From the NCBI GenBank assembly GCA_946807835.1, contig OX327683.1, forward strand, positions 12,219,001-12,283,000: DNA of 64,000 nucleotides. The letters are read 5' to 3'. Below the pieces are notes generated by a model that worked only from the letters and a program-made list of their open reading frames with translations, did no database searches and had not been told where the DNA came from. A program made the translations under genes and the position numbers. Below, piece after piece: positions 10,874 through 21,991 of the stretch. Numbering within the stretch: the stretch's first letter is position 1; the number at the start of each line of letters is the position of its first letter. This DNA comes from Ailanthus altissimus. Lineage: Eukaryota > Streptophyta > Magnoliopsida > Sapindales > Simaroubaceae.

Positions 10874-13644
10874 TGTAATATCCAATCCCTATTAGTAGTA
10901 TTAGCGCCTAGATTTCGGTATAGAACAAATAAGACACCGTAGGGTTACTCGATTTTAACCCTATTAGAAATATTTTCTTTATAGTGCACATGAGAGATAT
11001 CAGACCTAATTTGGTAAATTCACAATTGATCGGTGCGCCGGACGACCGTAGAATATTTTTAGAATTTTTTTCTATTGGCTTGGAAAAGAAAATTCTAATT
11101 TACTACATGAATTTCCATTTAAGGGTTATGAATGGAACAAGCATTTGTTGAGAAACATAATCCATATATTAGAGAATGGACCAATTAGAAGAAATCTCAT
11201 GGATTGCCAAGTTGGAAGTTCTAGATAGTTCTTTGGACTATTCCAACTAGATAGTTACAAATGAACTAATTACATAATTAGTTTTCAACTAATGGCAAAT
11301 TAGTAATTTTGAGAAAGTTGAAGGGCAAAATGGTAAATAGAGGGAGGACAATAAATAGGTTGGAAGTGTGTAGAATTTTGAAGATGATCAAAAGCAAACA
11401 TTTAGAACAAAAGAGAGAAAATTCGAGCTTGGAAAGGGGGGCTGCTACAGTGACTTTTCAAGTTTTGTTTTTATGAATTTTCATGTGTAATCAAGCCAAA
11501 TTAAGGTTACAAACCAATCCCTAAGCTCAATTGAAGTCTCTATTAGAGGAAATTCAAGGAAAAGAGGTAAGAAAAGCATCTTTTATAAGTTTGATAAGTG
11601 AGAATTCAAGAATGTGTTAATTGATGTTCTTATGTGTATTCTTGGCTTAGATTGAGTTGAATTCTAGTTTGGAGCTTGAAGGAGTCATCAATTTGAAGAA
11701 ATTGGCAAGGTGAGAATTAGGGTTTTTGGTGATTTTGTTGTAGAGATTTCAATTGATTGTAATTAGGGCTTTAGAATGAAATTGGCATGATTTTGTTGTA
11801 ATTGGAACAAGAAATTGAGAAAAGGAAGGTGTTGGAACCTAGGGTGAAATTCTGCCACTTTAGGGAAGTTAGGAATTGAGTGGTGTTTTGATTGAATTGT
11901 TGTGTGTAAATGATGCATATTGTGCATTGAATGTATATGGTTGATGAAAAAACCCAAAAATGAAGAAAATTGGACATAATTGTCCATATTGGAAAGGTGA
12001 AGGGCAAGTATGTCCAAACAAATTATAAGATGTTCAATAATTTTCAGGGCGCCAGATGGTGAGTTAGTTTCGATTATGGCTCCGTAACTAAAATCGGGAA
12101 GTAGTTTACATCCGGGCTTTATATGCCGATTAGGGCATTTAGTAGTTAAATGAGATTTTAGTGTTCGATTTGGTTCTAAATGTCATTTATAGCGCGTAGG
12201 TGAGGATAACCGAGAGCGTTAACGGGAGCAGGAATCGGGAGCGAAATTGAGCGCGGAGCGGTTGTGAGTGGAAATCTGCCATTTCGTTTACTTTTCGGTT
12301 ATTATGTTTTCGCACAATGACTATGTATGTTTTATGAGCTTTCGATAAATAAACATGATTTATGATCTTAATATATTCATAGACATGCTTTTACATGATC
12401 GATTTGTGAAGCAGTTTTAAAATTTCTGCATTTGTTTTAAGGCCATTGGTACCCTCAGATTATAGTGGTGATGATTGTATTAGACCTGGCCGGTATATCC
12501 CGTGCACATGGGCAGGTCTTGGGGGTGTGTCACTAACTCCGGGAAGTCGGGATGTCGAGTCATGTGAGTCGCTCTATGTGTACGGGATATTATCTTGCTA
12601 ATGCATGCGATGTAGGATTCCGCTGCGTAGCCAGTGAGATGTCTTGAGATGTCACTGTGGGTGCTGCTAATTGAGGTGCCCCGTGACCTACTCACGTATG
12701 CGGTGCTAGTTGAGTCGCTGCGTGGGTATAGAGCTTTAGGGTTACCATTGGTACAGTTTAGAAAGAAAATGGCCGAGCGAGGATTTTACTAGTTTTCGAT
12801 TTACCGATAGCATTTATGCATTTATATGCATACAGCAGTTATTATGTTATACAGATTCTGAATATAGTTTTCCAAAGATGTAGATAAAACCCGCTCGGCA
12901 AGATTTCATTAGCATATGATATTAGAAACCGTTTTACAATTTTACATCCGTTTTAGAAGCATAATTTCTGCATGTACTTTAGAAATTGTTATCTTTGTAT
13001 AATATTCTTGTAATTGAATTCTCATTTACACTCACTGAGCTCCTTTAGCTCACTCGTTTTATGTTTTATGTTTTAAACCCCTTTCCCAGGTGCAGGTCTC
13101 GGAACGCAAGCTGCTGATTCTCCTATCACCGAGTAGTGGGCCGAATCCAAAGATAATTTTTGTACATGTAAATGTGCTAATAGCACTCTTTACTTTATGC
13201 ATAATAGTTGTAGGCATGTATATTTGTAAGTATGTGTTGAATCAAGAAGAAGAGATTTCCAATTTATGATGATCGTTTTTACTTTTTATGATTATGCTTA
13301 TTTTGTGATTTACACAAAATAATTGAGTTGTGTTGGATTTGATTTGAAAAGGACCGGAGGTCCGAATTGGTAGAATTGAGATGCGTTGGAATTAGAAGTG
13401 AAATTTCTTTGCAGGTTTATATGGATTTTCTGAAAAACAGGGGAAACTCTGTCCATTTGTTTTTAAAACTAAGATGTCGTTTTCATGTATATTACTAGAT
13501 CTTCTTAGTAGTAACAAGAATTAAAAAGGGGTTCGCCTCGCGAAATTTCTTAACTTACCCAGTTAGGTTCGGAGGAACTTTCGTCGGGGTGCCCGGCAGG
13601 GCCGCTGGGATCTATAGTAGAGGGTCTCGGATCGGGTCCTGTCA
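10874..13644 (+). repeat. 3' LTR of the Tekay element, full length
   Basis: The LTR is 2771 bp, beginning TGTAATATCC and ending TCCTGTCA. Its end is defined by comparison with the minus-strand relative, whose LTR ends ...CCTATCA three bases before a tRNA-iMet primer site. It is followed by GTAGT, the target duplication. The TATA-like box of the 5' LTR is changed here (AATAAATA near 11350). Beyond scattered frames shared by all LTR copies there is nothing coding. Confidence 0.92.
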
Positions 13645-14485
13645 GTAGTACCCATCTGAGCTTTGTGTACCGATTAGGGCGTTTAGAAGTTAAATGAGAT
13701 TATGGCATTCGATTTGGTTTTAAATATCATTATGGCGCGTAGGTGAAGATAACCGAGAGTGGTAACGGGAGTAGAAGTCAAGAGCGAAACTGAGCGCGGA
13801 GCGGTTGTGAGTGAAAATTTGCTATCTGTGCATAATGTTATTTTATTTGAAATCTTAATTGCACTTACTAAGCTCCTTTAGCTCACTCGTTTTGTGTTTT
13901 ATGTTTTCTAAACTCCTTCCTATGTGCAGGTCTCGGTACCCAAGCTGCTGATTCTCCTATTGCCGAGTAGTGGACCAAATCTGATGATCATTTTTGTATA
14001 TGTAAATTTGCTAAATAGCATCCTTTACTTTATGCATAATAGTTGTAGGCATGTATATTTGTGTGTATGTTTTGAACCAACAAGATGAGATTTCGATATT
14101 ACGATGATCGTTTTTGCTTTTTATGAGTATGCTAATTTTGTGATTCAAATGAAACCATTGAGTTGTGTTGGATTTGATTTGGAAAGGACCAAAGGTCCGA
14201 ATTGGTAGTATTGAGAAGTGTTTTAAATAGAAGTGAAACTTCTTTGCAGGTTTTATATGGATTTTCCGAAAAATAATGGAAACTCTGTCCGTTTTTTAAA
14301 AAAAAAATTAAGAAGTCATTTTCATGTATATTACAAGACTTTCTGAGTAGTAGCAAGAACTAAAAAGGGGTTCGCCTCGTAGAAATTTCTCAACTTACCT
14401 AGTTATATTCTGAGAAACTTTCGTCGAGGTGCCCGACAGGGCCGCCGGGACCTACAATAGAGGGTCTCAGGGCGGGTCCTTTCAG
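13645..14485 (+). repeat. Old Tekay-family LTR, segment 3 of 3
   Basis: This resumes the old LTR at the point where 4063 stopped, starting with the second GTAGT, and runs to the LTR end TCCTTTCA. About 700 bases of the LTR body are missing near 13835, where the sequence jumps from the part matching about 12275 to the part matching about 12985. It is more divergent from the Tekay LTRs than they are from each other, as expected for an older copy. Confidence 0.88.
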
Positions 14486-15300
14486 GTTTTGACTCGGAGA
14501 ACTTTAATATTCCAAATATTAGGGAAATGATCCAAGAACGTCATTGGGAACAATTTTACGCACAGCCTAACCATAACATTATCCCAATCTTGCGATAGTT
14601 TTATGCTAATGCCAATAAGCTAGATAACTATGGGCGAGTATTTGTTCGCGGCAAGAGAGTGGCATTTGATCCTGCAACGATCAATGCTTACTGTGGATTA
14701 CTAGCGGAGATTGAAGATAATATGGCCGAGCTATAAAATCATCCTAATTATGAGGAGATCTTTAACCTATGTATATTGGGGACATATTTGAATGTCATTA
14801 ATAATGTTCCAATGACATTCTTATCTTGCTATATGCACTTAGAGGTTAAATCCTTGTACAGCTTCCATATCGCACAACTTATGCCAATTTCCCACACCAG
14901 CGACATCATCAAGCTTCACTCTATCTATCTTTTTGCCATCATTACCCACCATCCATCGACATTGGGAAGGTCATTTATACAGAGATTATGGTATGTGGTC
15001 ACATCACAGGTCGTCTATTTTTCCCCTATTTGATCACGACTCTATGTTCACAAGCCAACATTACTTGGGACCAAATGGAAGAAATACATGCTTATGCAAC
15101 TACTATTTTTACCCCGATCATCAGATGGATGATCGCTGCTAAGCTATCTCCTACCGAGGCTCCTCAGCTTACTGTTGCTAATGCACTTACTCAACCTCTA
15201 CCTATCCATGTTCGATTAGCTTTGATTGGGGCACATTTGGCTAATCAAGAATGTGCTGTTAATGCCTTCCGGAGGTATATGATCTAATAGACATAAGCTA
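14486..15300 (+). pseudogene. Remnant of a plant-transposon-type ORF
   Basis: Conceptual translation across at least two frames gives a pattern common in plant repeats annotated as putative plant transposon protein: REMIQERHWEQFYAQP, then FYANANKLDNYGRVFVRGK, then FDPATINAYCGL. Stops and frameshifts break it (for example in-frame TAG near 14600 and TAA near 14735); longer open pieces lie at 14776-15033 and 14988-15287. Such ORFs ride in Athila/Tat-like or non-autonomous LTR elements. Its molecular role is not known to me. The nearby G-rich motif and LTR fragment downstream support an LTR-element setting. Confidence 0.6.
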
Positions 15301-15467
15301 CTATCATATCTTTTAGGATTGATCCTTCAACTTTGCTACAGTCGCAAGTGATTCCTGCTCCACCACCATCCCCCAACATCAATTTTAAGGATCTTCTCTT
15401 TGATAAAAAAATAAATTGGATTACTAGCACTTCGGCTTCAAAGGAAAGTGTCTCTATTTTTCTGTTC

Positions 15468-15498
15468 ACATGGGGACCATGTTTAAGGCGGGGGATAC
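15468..15498 (+). other. GGGGACCATGT plus G-tract motif at the internal-region end
   Basis: A TGGGGACCATGT block followed by AAGGCGGGGGATAC matches, in kind, 39462-39498 and the reverse complement of 63921-63959. In Athila/Tat-like elements such a block lies after the coding region near the 3' LTR. Here it supports reading 14486-16730 as the 3' part of one element. Confidence 0.5.
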
Positions 15499-15689
15499 TT
15501 CGTTTTAATTTTTTTTATAATTATCTTTGTTTTATGTTATCTATGTTTATTTGTTATTAAGAGTCTGCTAAAAGAAGAAAAAGCAAAAAGAGTAAGTAGA
15601 AATTTATTTATCTAAAAATTTACCCATCACACCATAAATGAAATTCTGCCACCATTCCTATGAAAGTTTACCACCCGAGCAATATAGTG

Positions 15690-16730
15690 CCAGCGCTTCA
15701 ATGATTTTAGCAAATAGGTATATCGCCCCATCGATCCCGCAATTCTTGAACTGATAAGAATTGAGGTTTTTAAGTTCAAATCAATTCTTATAAAAGGCCA
15801 CTCATCCCCAACATTTAGAGAACACATAAGACACTCAAGAGACATATAACACAAGTCTTAAAGAGCAATTGGAGCATAATTGAAGTAGTTATAGAGAGAA
15901 ATTCAATGCGTTCTTCAACAGTAAGAGTTTCTAGACTATTCAATCAAGAGCAATTTGACGTCTATATCAATTTGCTATTGATTAGATCATGTTTTCTTTA
16001 TATTTTGTTGCTGCAATTCTCTTGTAACTACGAACTAATTTTTTTTTTTAGGGTAATACTTGAACTCAATATGTGTGCTTAATTACCATATCTTTTTAAT
16101 ATTTAATAAACTTATTTCTTTGTTATTCAAATTATTTGATTTGAATGCTTCATTATATCTGACCGATATTATGATTGAATTCGTAATATTTTGATAAATT
16201 CAGAAGAGGCATCATTATATTTAGACTTATGTAATTTGATATATGATTATAAAGTAACGTAAGTTATATATACAAGTTTCAAATTAAGATAGAAATATAC
16301 CTAATTGGCATGTATGATTAATAAGACTTGTTCTTATTAAATCATAATTTATTAAATACAATAGGAATATAGGTTTTAGTAAATTACGATATACTTACAT
16401 GACCTTATAAGAGGCTTGTGAATACATTAATGTCTTGATCAATAACAAAGACTAAGGGAATTAAATATTAAAAGATTAATTATTAGAAAGCATTTTTAGG
16501 GATAATATTAATCATAGGTTTTCTCTATATTGATATGTTTTATAACTCTTTATATTGTGTTATTGCTTTTATATTTTCCAAATTCATTCTTAGATTTTGA
16601 TTTTTTTGAATAATTACTAGAAAGACATAATTTTAGTACTTGGTAAAAAGAAGATATTATCCTTGTGGGTTCGACATCCGACTCTTTTGTCCCTTTATTA
16701 CTTGCTATGATAGTGTATAATGACATTTTT
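15690..16730 (+). repeat. Athila/Tat-like LTR fragment, plus orientation
   Basis: This region matches, with many changes, the reverse complement of the solo LTR at 41741-43166: the TATAAAAGGCCACTC promoter region (box at 15789-15795), the block around CTTGTAACTACGAACTAA, and the end with GTGGGTTCGACA (16665-16676). The LTR start is not recognisable and the last bases are lost where copia LTR sequence begins. Confidence 0.75.
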
Positions 16731-16734
16731 TTAG

Positions 16735-16960
16735 CACAATTTACAATTCTTTATAACTATGTCATTACTAATACATTCTCGGGTCGTTGTCCCATTTAAG
16801 ACAAGGTTCTAACTTTTAGAATTGCTAACTTTTAGCATTGACCCAAACTCATTTGGATCAGATCTAAACTTCTTTAGATCTATAATGTCTATAAATGTTA
16901 CAAGCTTCTTACTATATAATTATGAATTAACGATTATTATCGAAATGATTACTGTTAATC
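16735..16960 (-). repeat. Copia LTR fragment, minus orientation
   Basis: It matches the reverse complement of the 5' part of the copia LTRs (compare 52560-52850): the series of TTAGAATTGCTAAC / TTAGCATTGACCC blocks and the GATCTAAAC segment. Only part of the LTR is present, ending where a plus-oriented fragment of the same family begins. Confidence 0.7.
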
Positions 16961-17640
16961 GGATGGCACGGAAGCACCATCTTCAACATAAACAATATTG
17001 CAAAGGATTTTGCAGATATTATTTACGAAGATAAAATTTGGAGATAAGTTCACAGTCGAGTGTATAAAGATTTGATGGTGATGATCTATATCTTTCATCT
17101 TCTAAGATATAGGTGACAAAAGGATTATACGAATATGTTTGAACTCAGCTTATATGGTTCAACATGCCGTTCTATAATATCTGTAACATGTGTATGGGGC
17201 ATTGGACGAGTGTGAACATAAGGAGTCTCACAATATAAAGTATATCCGTTGAGCACTGGCGTAGTGGACTGGGTCGAATGGTTTAATCCAGGAGAATTTT
17301 AGAAAGTAGGATTTGTTTCAAGATGTCTCAAGAAAATGAGGAACAAAGTAATGTTTCAAATAGGTCCCGTTTGTATTTAAAGGGATTTTTGACAAGCGGC
17401 ATTTATGGCATTTTAATTTATGACATTTTGGTATTTGCATGTTAATGTATGAATGACACTTGGCCTGTGCATGATATAAGTATATGATAAGTTACAAGCA
17501 TGCAAAGAATAAGAGAATATGAAAATATTGCAATGAGGTCCCCAATTTAAGCATGTATATAAGTTAAAGTTTGAAAAAATTTCATTTAAGTCTGAAAACT
17601 TATATTTTGCAAAAGGAGAGAAAAACATTGTTCAAGGGTT
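16961..17640 (+). repeat. Copia LTR fragment, plus orientation
   Basis: It follows the middle of the copia LTR in forward orientation (compare 49910-50290 and 55290-55650): GATTTGATGGTGATGATCTATATC, GGATTATACGAATATG, GTGTATGGGGCAT. With the preceding fragment it forms a head-to-head pair of the same family. The right edge is approximate. Confidence 0.7.
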
Positions 17641-18600
17641 AAAGAAGTCTGAATCATTGTTGTAAATCCATAACAAATCTGCCATTCTAGATTCTTCAAT
17701 CTCATTGGTCGTTGTAGGACTAGTATTGTTCACATAATCATTTCAGTGTGAGCTTTGATTTTAATTCTTCACTGATATTCTTTAAGGGTATGTTTCAAAT
17801 TTTTATACTATTTTGATTTGATTCTGAGTTTGTTTGATGATTAATTGTATAAGTATTCCACTATGCGAATGCTTGTTAGATATAAATTAATGAATTAATT
17901 AATAAACAGGCTATCACATGCATGCACTTAGATTCACTCGAATAGAGAAAATTTCTAAAAGATTACATAAAGCGTTAGGAATTAGATTTAACATCAAATA
18001 CAATTATTAAATGCTCATATATGTCAAGATGACTATACTTTAAAAATACATTTATCTTAGTCAAACATATTACTCACAATATCATATTATGAACTCTATT
18101 TTTATCTCAAATTTATCCATTCATAATAGATTCAACAGGTATAACAACTCAAATTTTAAATAAAATAATAAAATTCATATTTATAGTCTTACTAAAAGAG
18201 AAAGGAAGCTAATGACTTAAGAGCTTCAACTATATACTAAGCATTAATTTAATTCAAAAAAAAATAACACATTCAATTCTTGGCAAAAGAAACCAATTGT
18301 CTTAAAATAGAACAGAAAATAGAATCTACAAAAATTCAAGAAAAATTAAGAAATTAAAAGAATATTTCCTTAAAGAAGTTTGTTCGAAACTTCCAAACAC
18401 ACCTTTTGGAACTGTAAAAAACATTCAGTAAGCATTCCATATTTTAAAGATTTCAGTGAAAATCTCATTCCAACAAAAGATAGGCCAATTTAAATGAATA
18501 ATGAATTATTACAATGTCTGAAATAAGTTTGAAATAATTTAAAGTAGGGATTGGACATATCGGGCTTTTAATGTCTTGAAATCTATATGCTTGAATTCTT
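17641..18600. other. AT-rich stretch with no recognised feature
   Basis: No open frame with a recognisable domain, no LTR ends and no match to other repeats in the window could be seen. It may be decayed repeat or original spacer. Confidence 0.5.
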
Positions 18601-18646
18601 TAATCTTAGCATTAATTAATTGTTGATAACATTATTATTGATGATT

Positions 18647-19535
18647 TTAATCAGAAAAATTAAATGGGTTTTGTGAGTCTTGTAACAAATTGAAATTTGG
18701 TCTAAAGGGATTTGAGGATGGTGAGGAGGATGTATCAGATGCTTGTTTGGAGGAATTTGAACACAGTTCATTAAATTCTTTTGAATATTGTTCTAGTTGT
18801 TGAGATGTTGAGGTTGTGACTAATTTGGCCATTAATTGATCTTTTTTAGCTAAAAATCCTTGATTTGATGGTGAAGCTTGAGTGTATTTAGGTAATTATT
18901 TATTGATGTGTGATATATTGAAACTATTCCACCACTTTTTATAAAAATTTTGTGCTAGTGTTGGAATAAAACTTCTTTGAATATAAAATAATCCCAACAC
19001 ATTATCTAAGGGATGTGGAACTGAGAGTGAAACTTGAGGTAATGAGTATATGGACTGGACAAATTCGTTTTCTTGAAGGATTTAAAAACATTTTGAATTT
19101 GTTGTAAATATATTTGTGGAATTGGTCCAAAAAATTCAAACTAAAGCTGAAACTAACTGGAGATGGCTAATGAAAATTTATAAACCATAAATGATTATGT
19201 GGATGATGGTATAATATGTTATACCAAGCATTTATATAATCATAATAATTGTAGAATTGAACGATGGAGATGAATAAAAGATTTCTATTTTGGTAAGGTT
19301 TTACATGCCACTCTAGAAGGGTTAATATTATAATTATTTTGAATTTTGAATGGTCGATTTGATTGGTGTTTTTTTTATCTTTGTTGTAGGTTAATTCAAT
19401 TGACTTAGTGTTAATCAAAATCATTTCATACCATTCACGAGATTTTAGTTGTAACATAGGAATGAAATGAAACCATGGTTGATAGGAAGAATATAAGAGA
19501 TAATAACCAAAGGTATAAGAAATTAGAGTAGACAC
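18647..19535 (-). pseudogene. Tryptophan-rich ORF remnant of uncertain origin
   Basis: Two minus-strand open pieces, 19167-19535 (122 residues) and 18647-18832 (61 residues), lie in different frames, and translation between them keeps similar composition with stops. The pattern is rich in Trp, Tyr and Phe (WFHFIPMLQLKSREWYE; NFYKKWWNSFNIS) and ends with a Ser/Pro/Asn-rich tail (SSSPSSNPFRPNFN). It recalls a class of plant repeat-borne or pararetrovirus-like ORFs that lie upstream of reverse transcriptase, but I cannot place it firmly. It is clearly broken. It lies just left of a CRM-like element, so it could also be an older insertion unrelated to it. Confidence 0.35.
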
Positions 19536-19539
19536 TACA

Positions 19540-20080
19540 CTATAGAAAGATAAGAAAGATTATAAATGATAAGTCAAAGATAAACGCCATAAGAAGAAAT
19601 CTTGATAAGTTTTGAAAAGTTCTTTGAAGAACTGAGAGAAAACTCTTACTATTATTAATGTTAAAACTCTGAATTCCCCTTGGGGTTACAAGGTCTTATA
19701 TAGGCAATTTTACCAAAAGTATAAAAGGAAAAAACTAAGTCAAATCCTAAGTCATAGTAGGAATTAAATACAAAAATAGGAAATAAATAACAAGCATATT
19801 AAGGAAACAAATACTTTTGTATCTTTGTTTCTAAATTTAACCTAAGATTGAAAAAAAAAGGAAACAAAGAAAATAAGGATCTAATAAAGTAGCAAATAGT
19901 GCTACGTGAACAGTAATGCATAAACAGTGGCTCTAGATCTTCCTTCCTAAATTGATATGCGTCTTATTTTGTTCTTCATGTAAATTACTCTAAATCACTT
20001 AAAGAAACCTGAATAACATTGACAAGATATTGATCATCTTAAACACTCAATTCGGTCTTATTAGTGTCATGAACAAAGCA
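19540..20080 (-). repeat. Probable LTR and 3' leader of the CRM-like element
   Basis: On the minus strand this holds a TATATAAG promoter-like box (19696-19702) about 20 bp before a conserved CCTTGTAACCCCAAGGGGAA block and a TTCTCTCAG...CTTATCAAGA stretch, the usual layout of a compact chromovirus LTR. Exact LTR ends were not found. It lies directly downstream of the integrase remnant. Confidence 0.55.
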
Positions 20081-20096
20081 TAACTTTGAGATGTGC

Positions 20097-20993
20097 TTAA
20101 TTAGCCCATTTAATGCTTCTTTCATTTTTTTTGGTTCTTGCCTTTGTCATTGGACCCCTATAGATGCTCAACAGATTTTGCGAAGCTTTGATAACTTGAT
20201 TTGCATCATTCCCCATGTCATGAAAAGGATTTGTCCTCAAATCTTCACCTATATAAAAAATAGACAAATCAGCAACATTGAAGCTTGCACTTATATTTTG
20301 CTCACCTAAAAGATCTAACTTGTAGATGTTGTCATGGATCCTTTCAATCACTTAAAATGGTCCATCTCCCTTTGGATGCAACTTCGAATACCTTTGACCT
20401 GGAAATCTTTCTTTTTGCATATGCAGCCAAACCCAATTACTAGGTTAAAAAATAAGCTTCTTACATCTTTTATTGGCTTGAGTTGCATATTGCTCAGTCC
20501 TTTCCTCAATGTGTTGTTACACTTTCTCATGTAATTGGTTCACCATTAGTCTTCTTCTTGCCATCTAAACTAGAATGCTCATCAATAGGTAAAGGCGATA
20601 AATCCAATGGAGTAAGTTGATTAAAACCATAAACAATCTTGAATGGTGAATAATGAGTAGCAGAATGTACACTTCTATTATAAGCAAACTCTACATGTGG
20701 CAAACTATTTTCCCAATTCTTTAGGTTTATTTGAATAGTAGCATGCAACAAAGTAGATAAAGCTTTATTGATTATCTTAGTTTGTCCAACAGTTTGTGGA
20801 TGACATGTAGTCGAAAATAAAAGCCTAGTTCCCAACTTTCTCCACAAAATCTTCCAAAAGTAGCTATAAAACTTGGTATCTCAATTTGAAACAATACTTC
20901 TTCATACGCCTGTAATCTTATAATCTCATTAAAGAATAAATTTGCTATGTTGGTTGCACCATTAGTTTTATAAAACGGAATGAAATGTGCCAT
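20097..20993 (-). pseudogene. pol: CRM-like gypsy integrase and C-terminal remnant
   Basis: Minus-strand translation gives an integrase core end: MAHFIPFYKT, NIANLFFNEIIRL, then [27 protein letters not shown]-type and [16 protein letters not shown] motifs (20527-20847), and DLSIFYIGEDLRTNPFHD with a GPMTKARTKK tail (20097-20351). These are typical of CRM-type chromoviruses. Frames are broken at least between 20993, 20847 and 20351. The middle integrase Asp region is disrupted, and HPQTDGQ reads HPQTVGQ. The RT and RNase H that should precede it are missing. Confidence 0.8.
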
Positions 20994-21219
20994 ATTTGAA
21001 ACCTGTAATCAACAATACTAAGTATTAATTTTGTTAGTATTAAAATAAGCATCTTTGTACAAGAGTACAATCATAGGCTATTTTAAAAAGAATGCACTAT
21101 TGACTTCACTCTTATTCACTTTCTCTTTACTCTCATTATCATGTTCGGCCATTCTTTATTTTTCTAACTCACTATTGTTTTTTGTATCTCTCTATTTTTT
21201 AATTATCATTTGATCCTCA

Positions 21220-21837
21220 TAAACCTACCTAAGGGTTAAAGGCATAAGAGTGATTAGTCTTTCATCCATTATAAACATGTATATATTTCTAAAGTCATCA
21301 TGCATTACACGTCCATTGTATTGCCATGGTCGTCCTAACAGAATATGCCTAACATACATAGGTACTACATTACATAAAACTTCATCCTTGTACTACTAAT
21401 AGAGAATGAAATCAGCACTCATTTATTTACCTTGACTTTTCTACATTTATTCAACCATTGAAGTTTATATGGTCGTGGATGCTTTGTAGTAGGTAAATTT
21501 AGTTTTTCAACCAAAAATGTGCTAGTTACATTAGTATAACTCCCCTATCAATAATCGTGCTACATACCTTATCATTGATATGACATCCAGTATGAAAAAT
21601 GTTATCACGTTGTACTTTCTTATCTTTTTTTATTTGTATACTAAGAGCTCTTTTTTCAACTAGAAGCTCTCCATCAACCAAATACTCAATGTCACTTGCA
21701 TCCTCTAAATGTGGCATAGGCTCATCATTAGATTCACCTTCGGTCTCAATATTACCATCATCTTTCAATATCATCACTCTTTTGTTTGGGCATTGAGATG
21801 TAATATGACATATTCCTAAACATTTAAAACATTTCAT
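21220..21837 (-). pseudogene. gag-pol: CRM-like gag zinc knuckle and protease remnant
   Basis: The open piece 21526-21837 has a CX2CX4HX4C knuckle (CFKCLGICHITSQC) near its start. An acidic linker and a protease loop reading IIDRGVI, where Asp-Ser-Gly is expected, follow. Beyond the stop, translation in shifting frames still shows the end of the protease region (VLCDVVPMH-like and ILLGRPW-like patterns around 21310-21390). Upstream gag is at 21992-22595. Downstream, RT and RNase H are absent and integrase follows at 20993. Confidence 0.78.
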
Positions 21838-21991
21838 ATCTCTATTTCTAATTAGCTGCCTCTCACATTTTGACCTTTAGGTGCTTCAGCCATTGACTAG
21901 AAATTGCCTCCTCATCTTTTTTTTTATTCCAATTCAATTTCCAATAGGATAAAGAACCTGAGTTTTGGCCATATCTTGTGGAACTCTTTCT

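Larger units (their letters stand above)
4064..13644 (+). mobile_element. Tekay/Del-type Ty3/gypsy chromovirus, defective
   Basis: The element has LTRs starting TGTAATATCC at 4064 and 10874, a polypurine tract before the 3' LTR, and pol in the order protease, RT, RNase H, integrase, chromodomain. It is bounded by the 5 bp duplication GTAGT (4059-4063 and 13645-13649). The two LTRs differ only at scattered sites and their comparable parts are both 2507 bp, so the insertion is fairly recent. It cannot move by itself: the 5' LTR end, primer site and most of gag are lost, and pol carries stops. The insertion site is an older LTR of the same family. Confidence 0.93.

Noticed and set aside
16665..16676. 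GGTTCGACATCC considered as a Pol III B box of a tRNA or SINE.
   Set aside because: Spacing does not match the GGTTCGANTCC consensus, no A box lies upstream, and the related boxes read GGGATCGACA.
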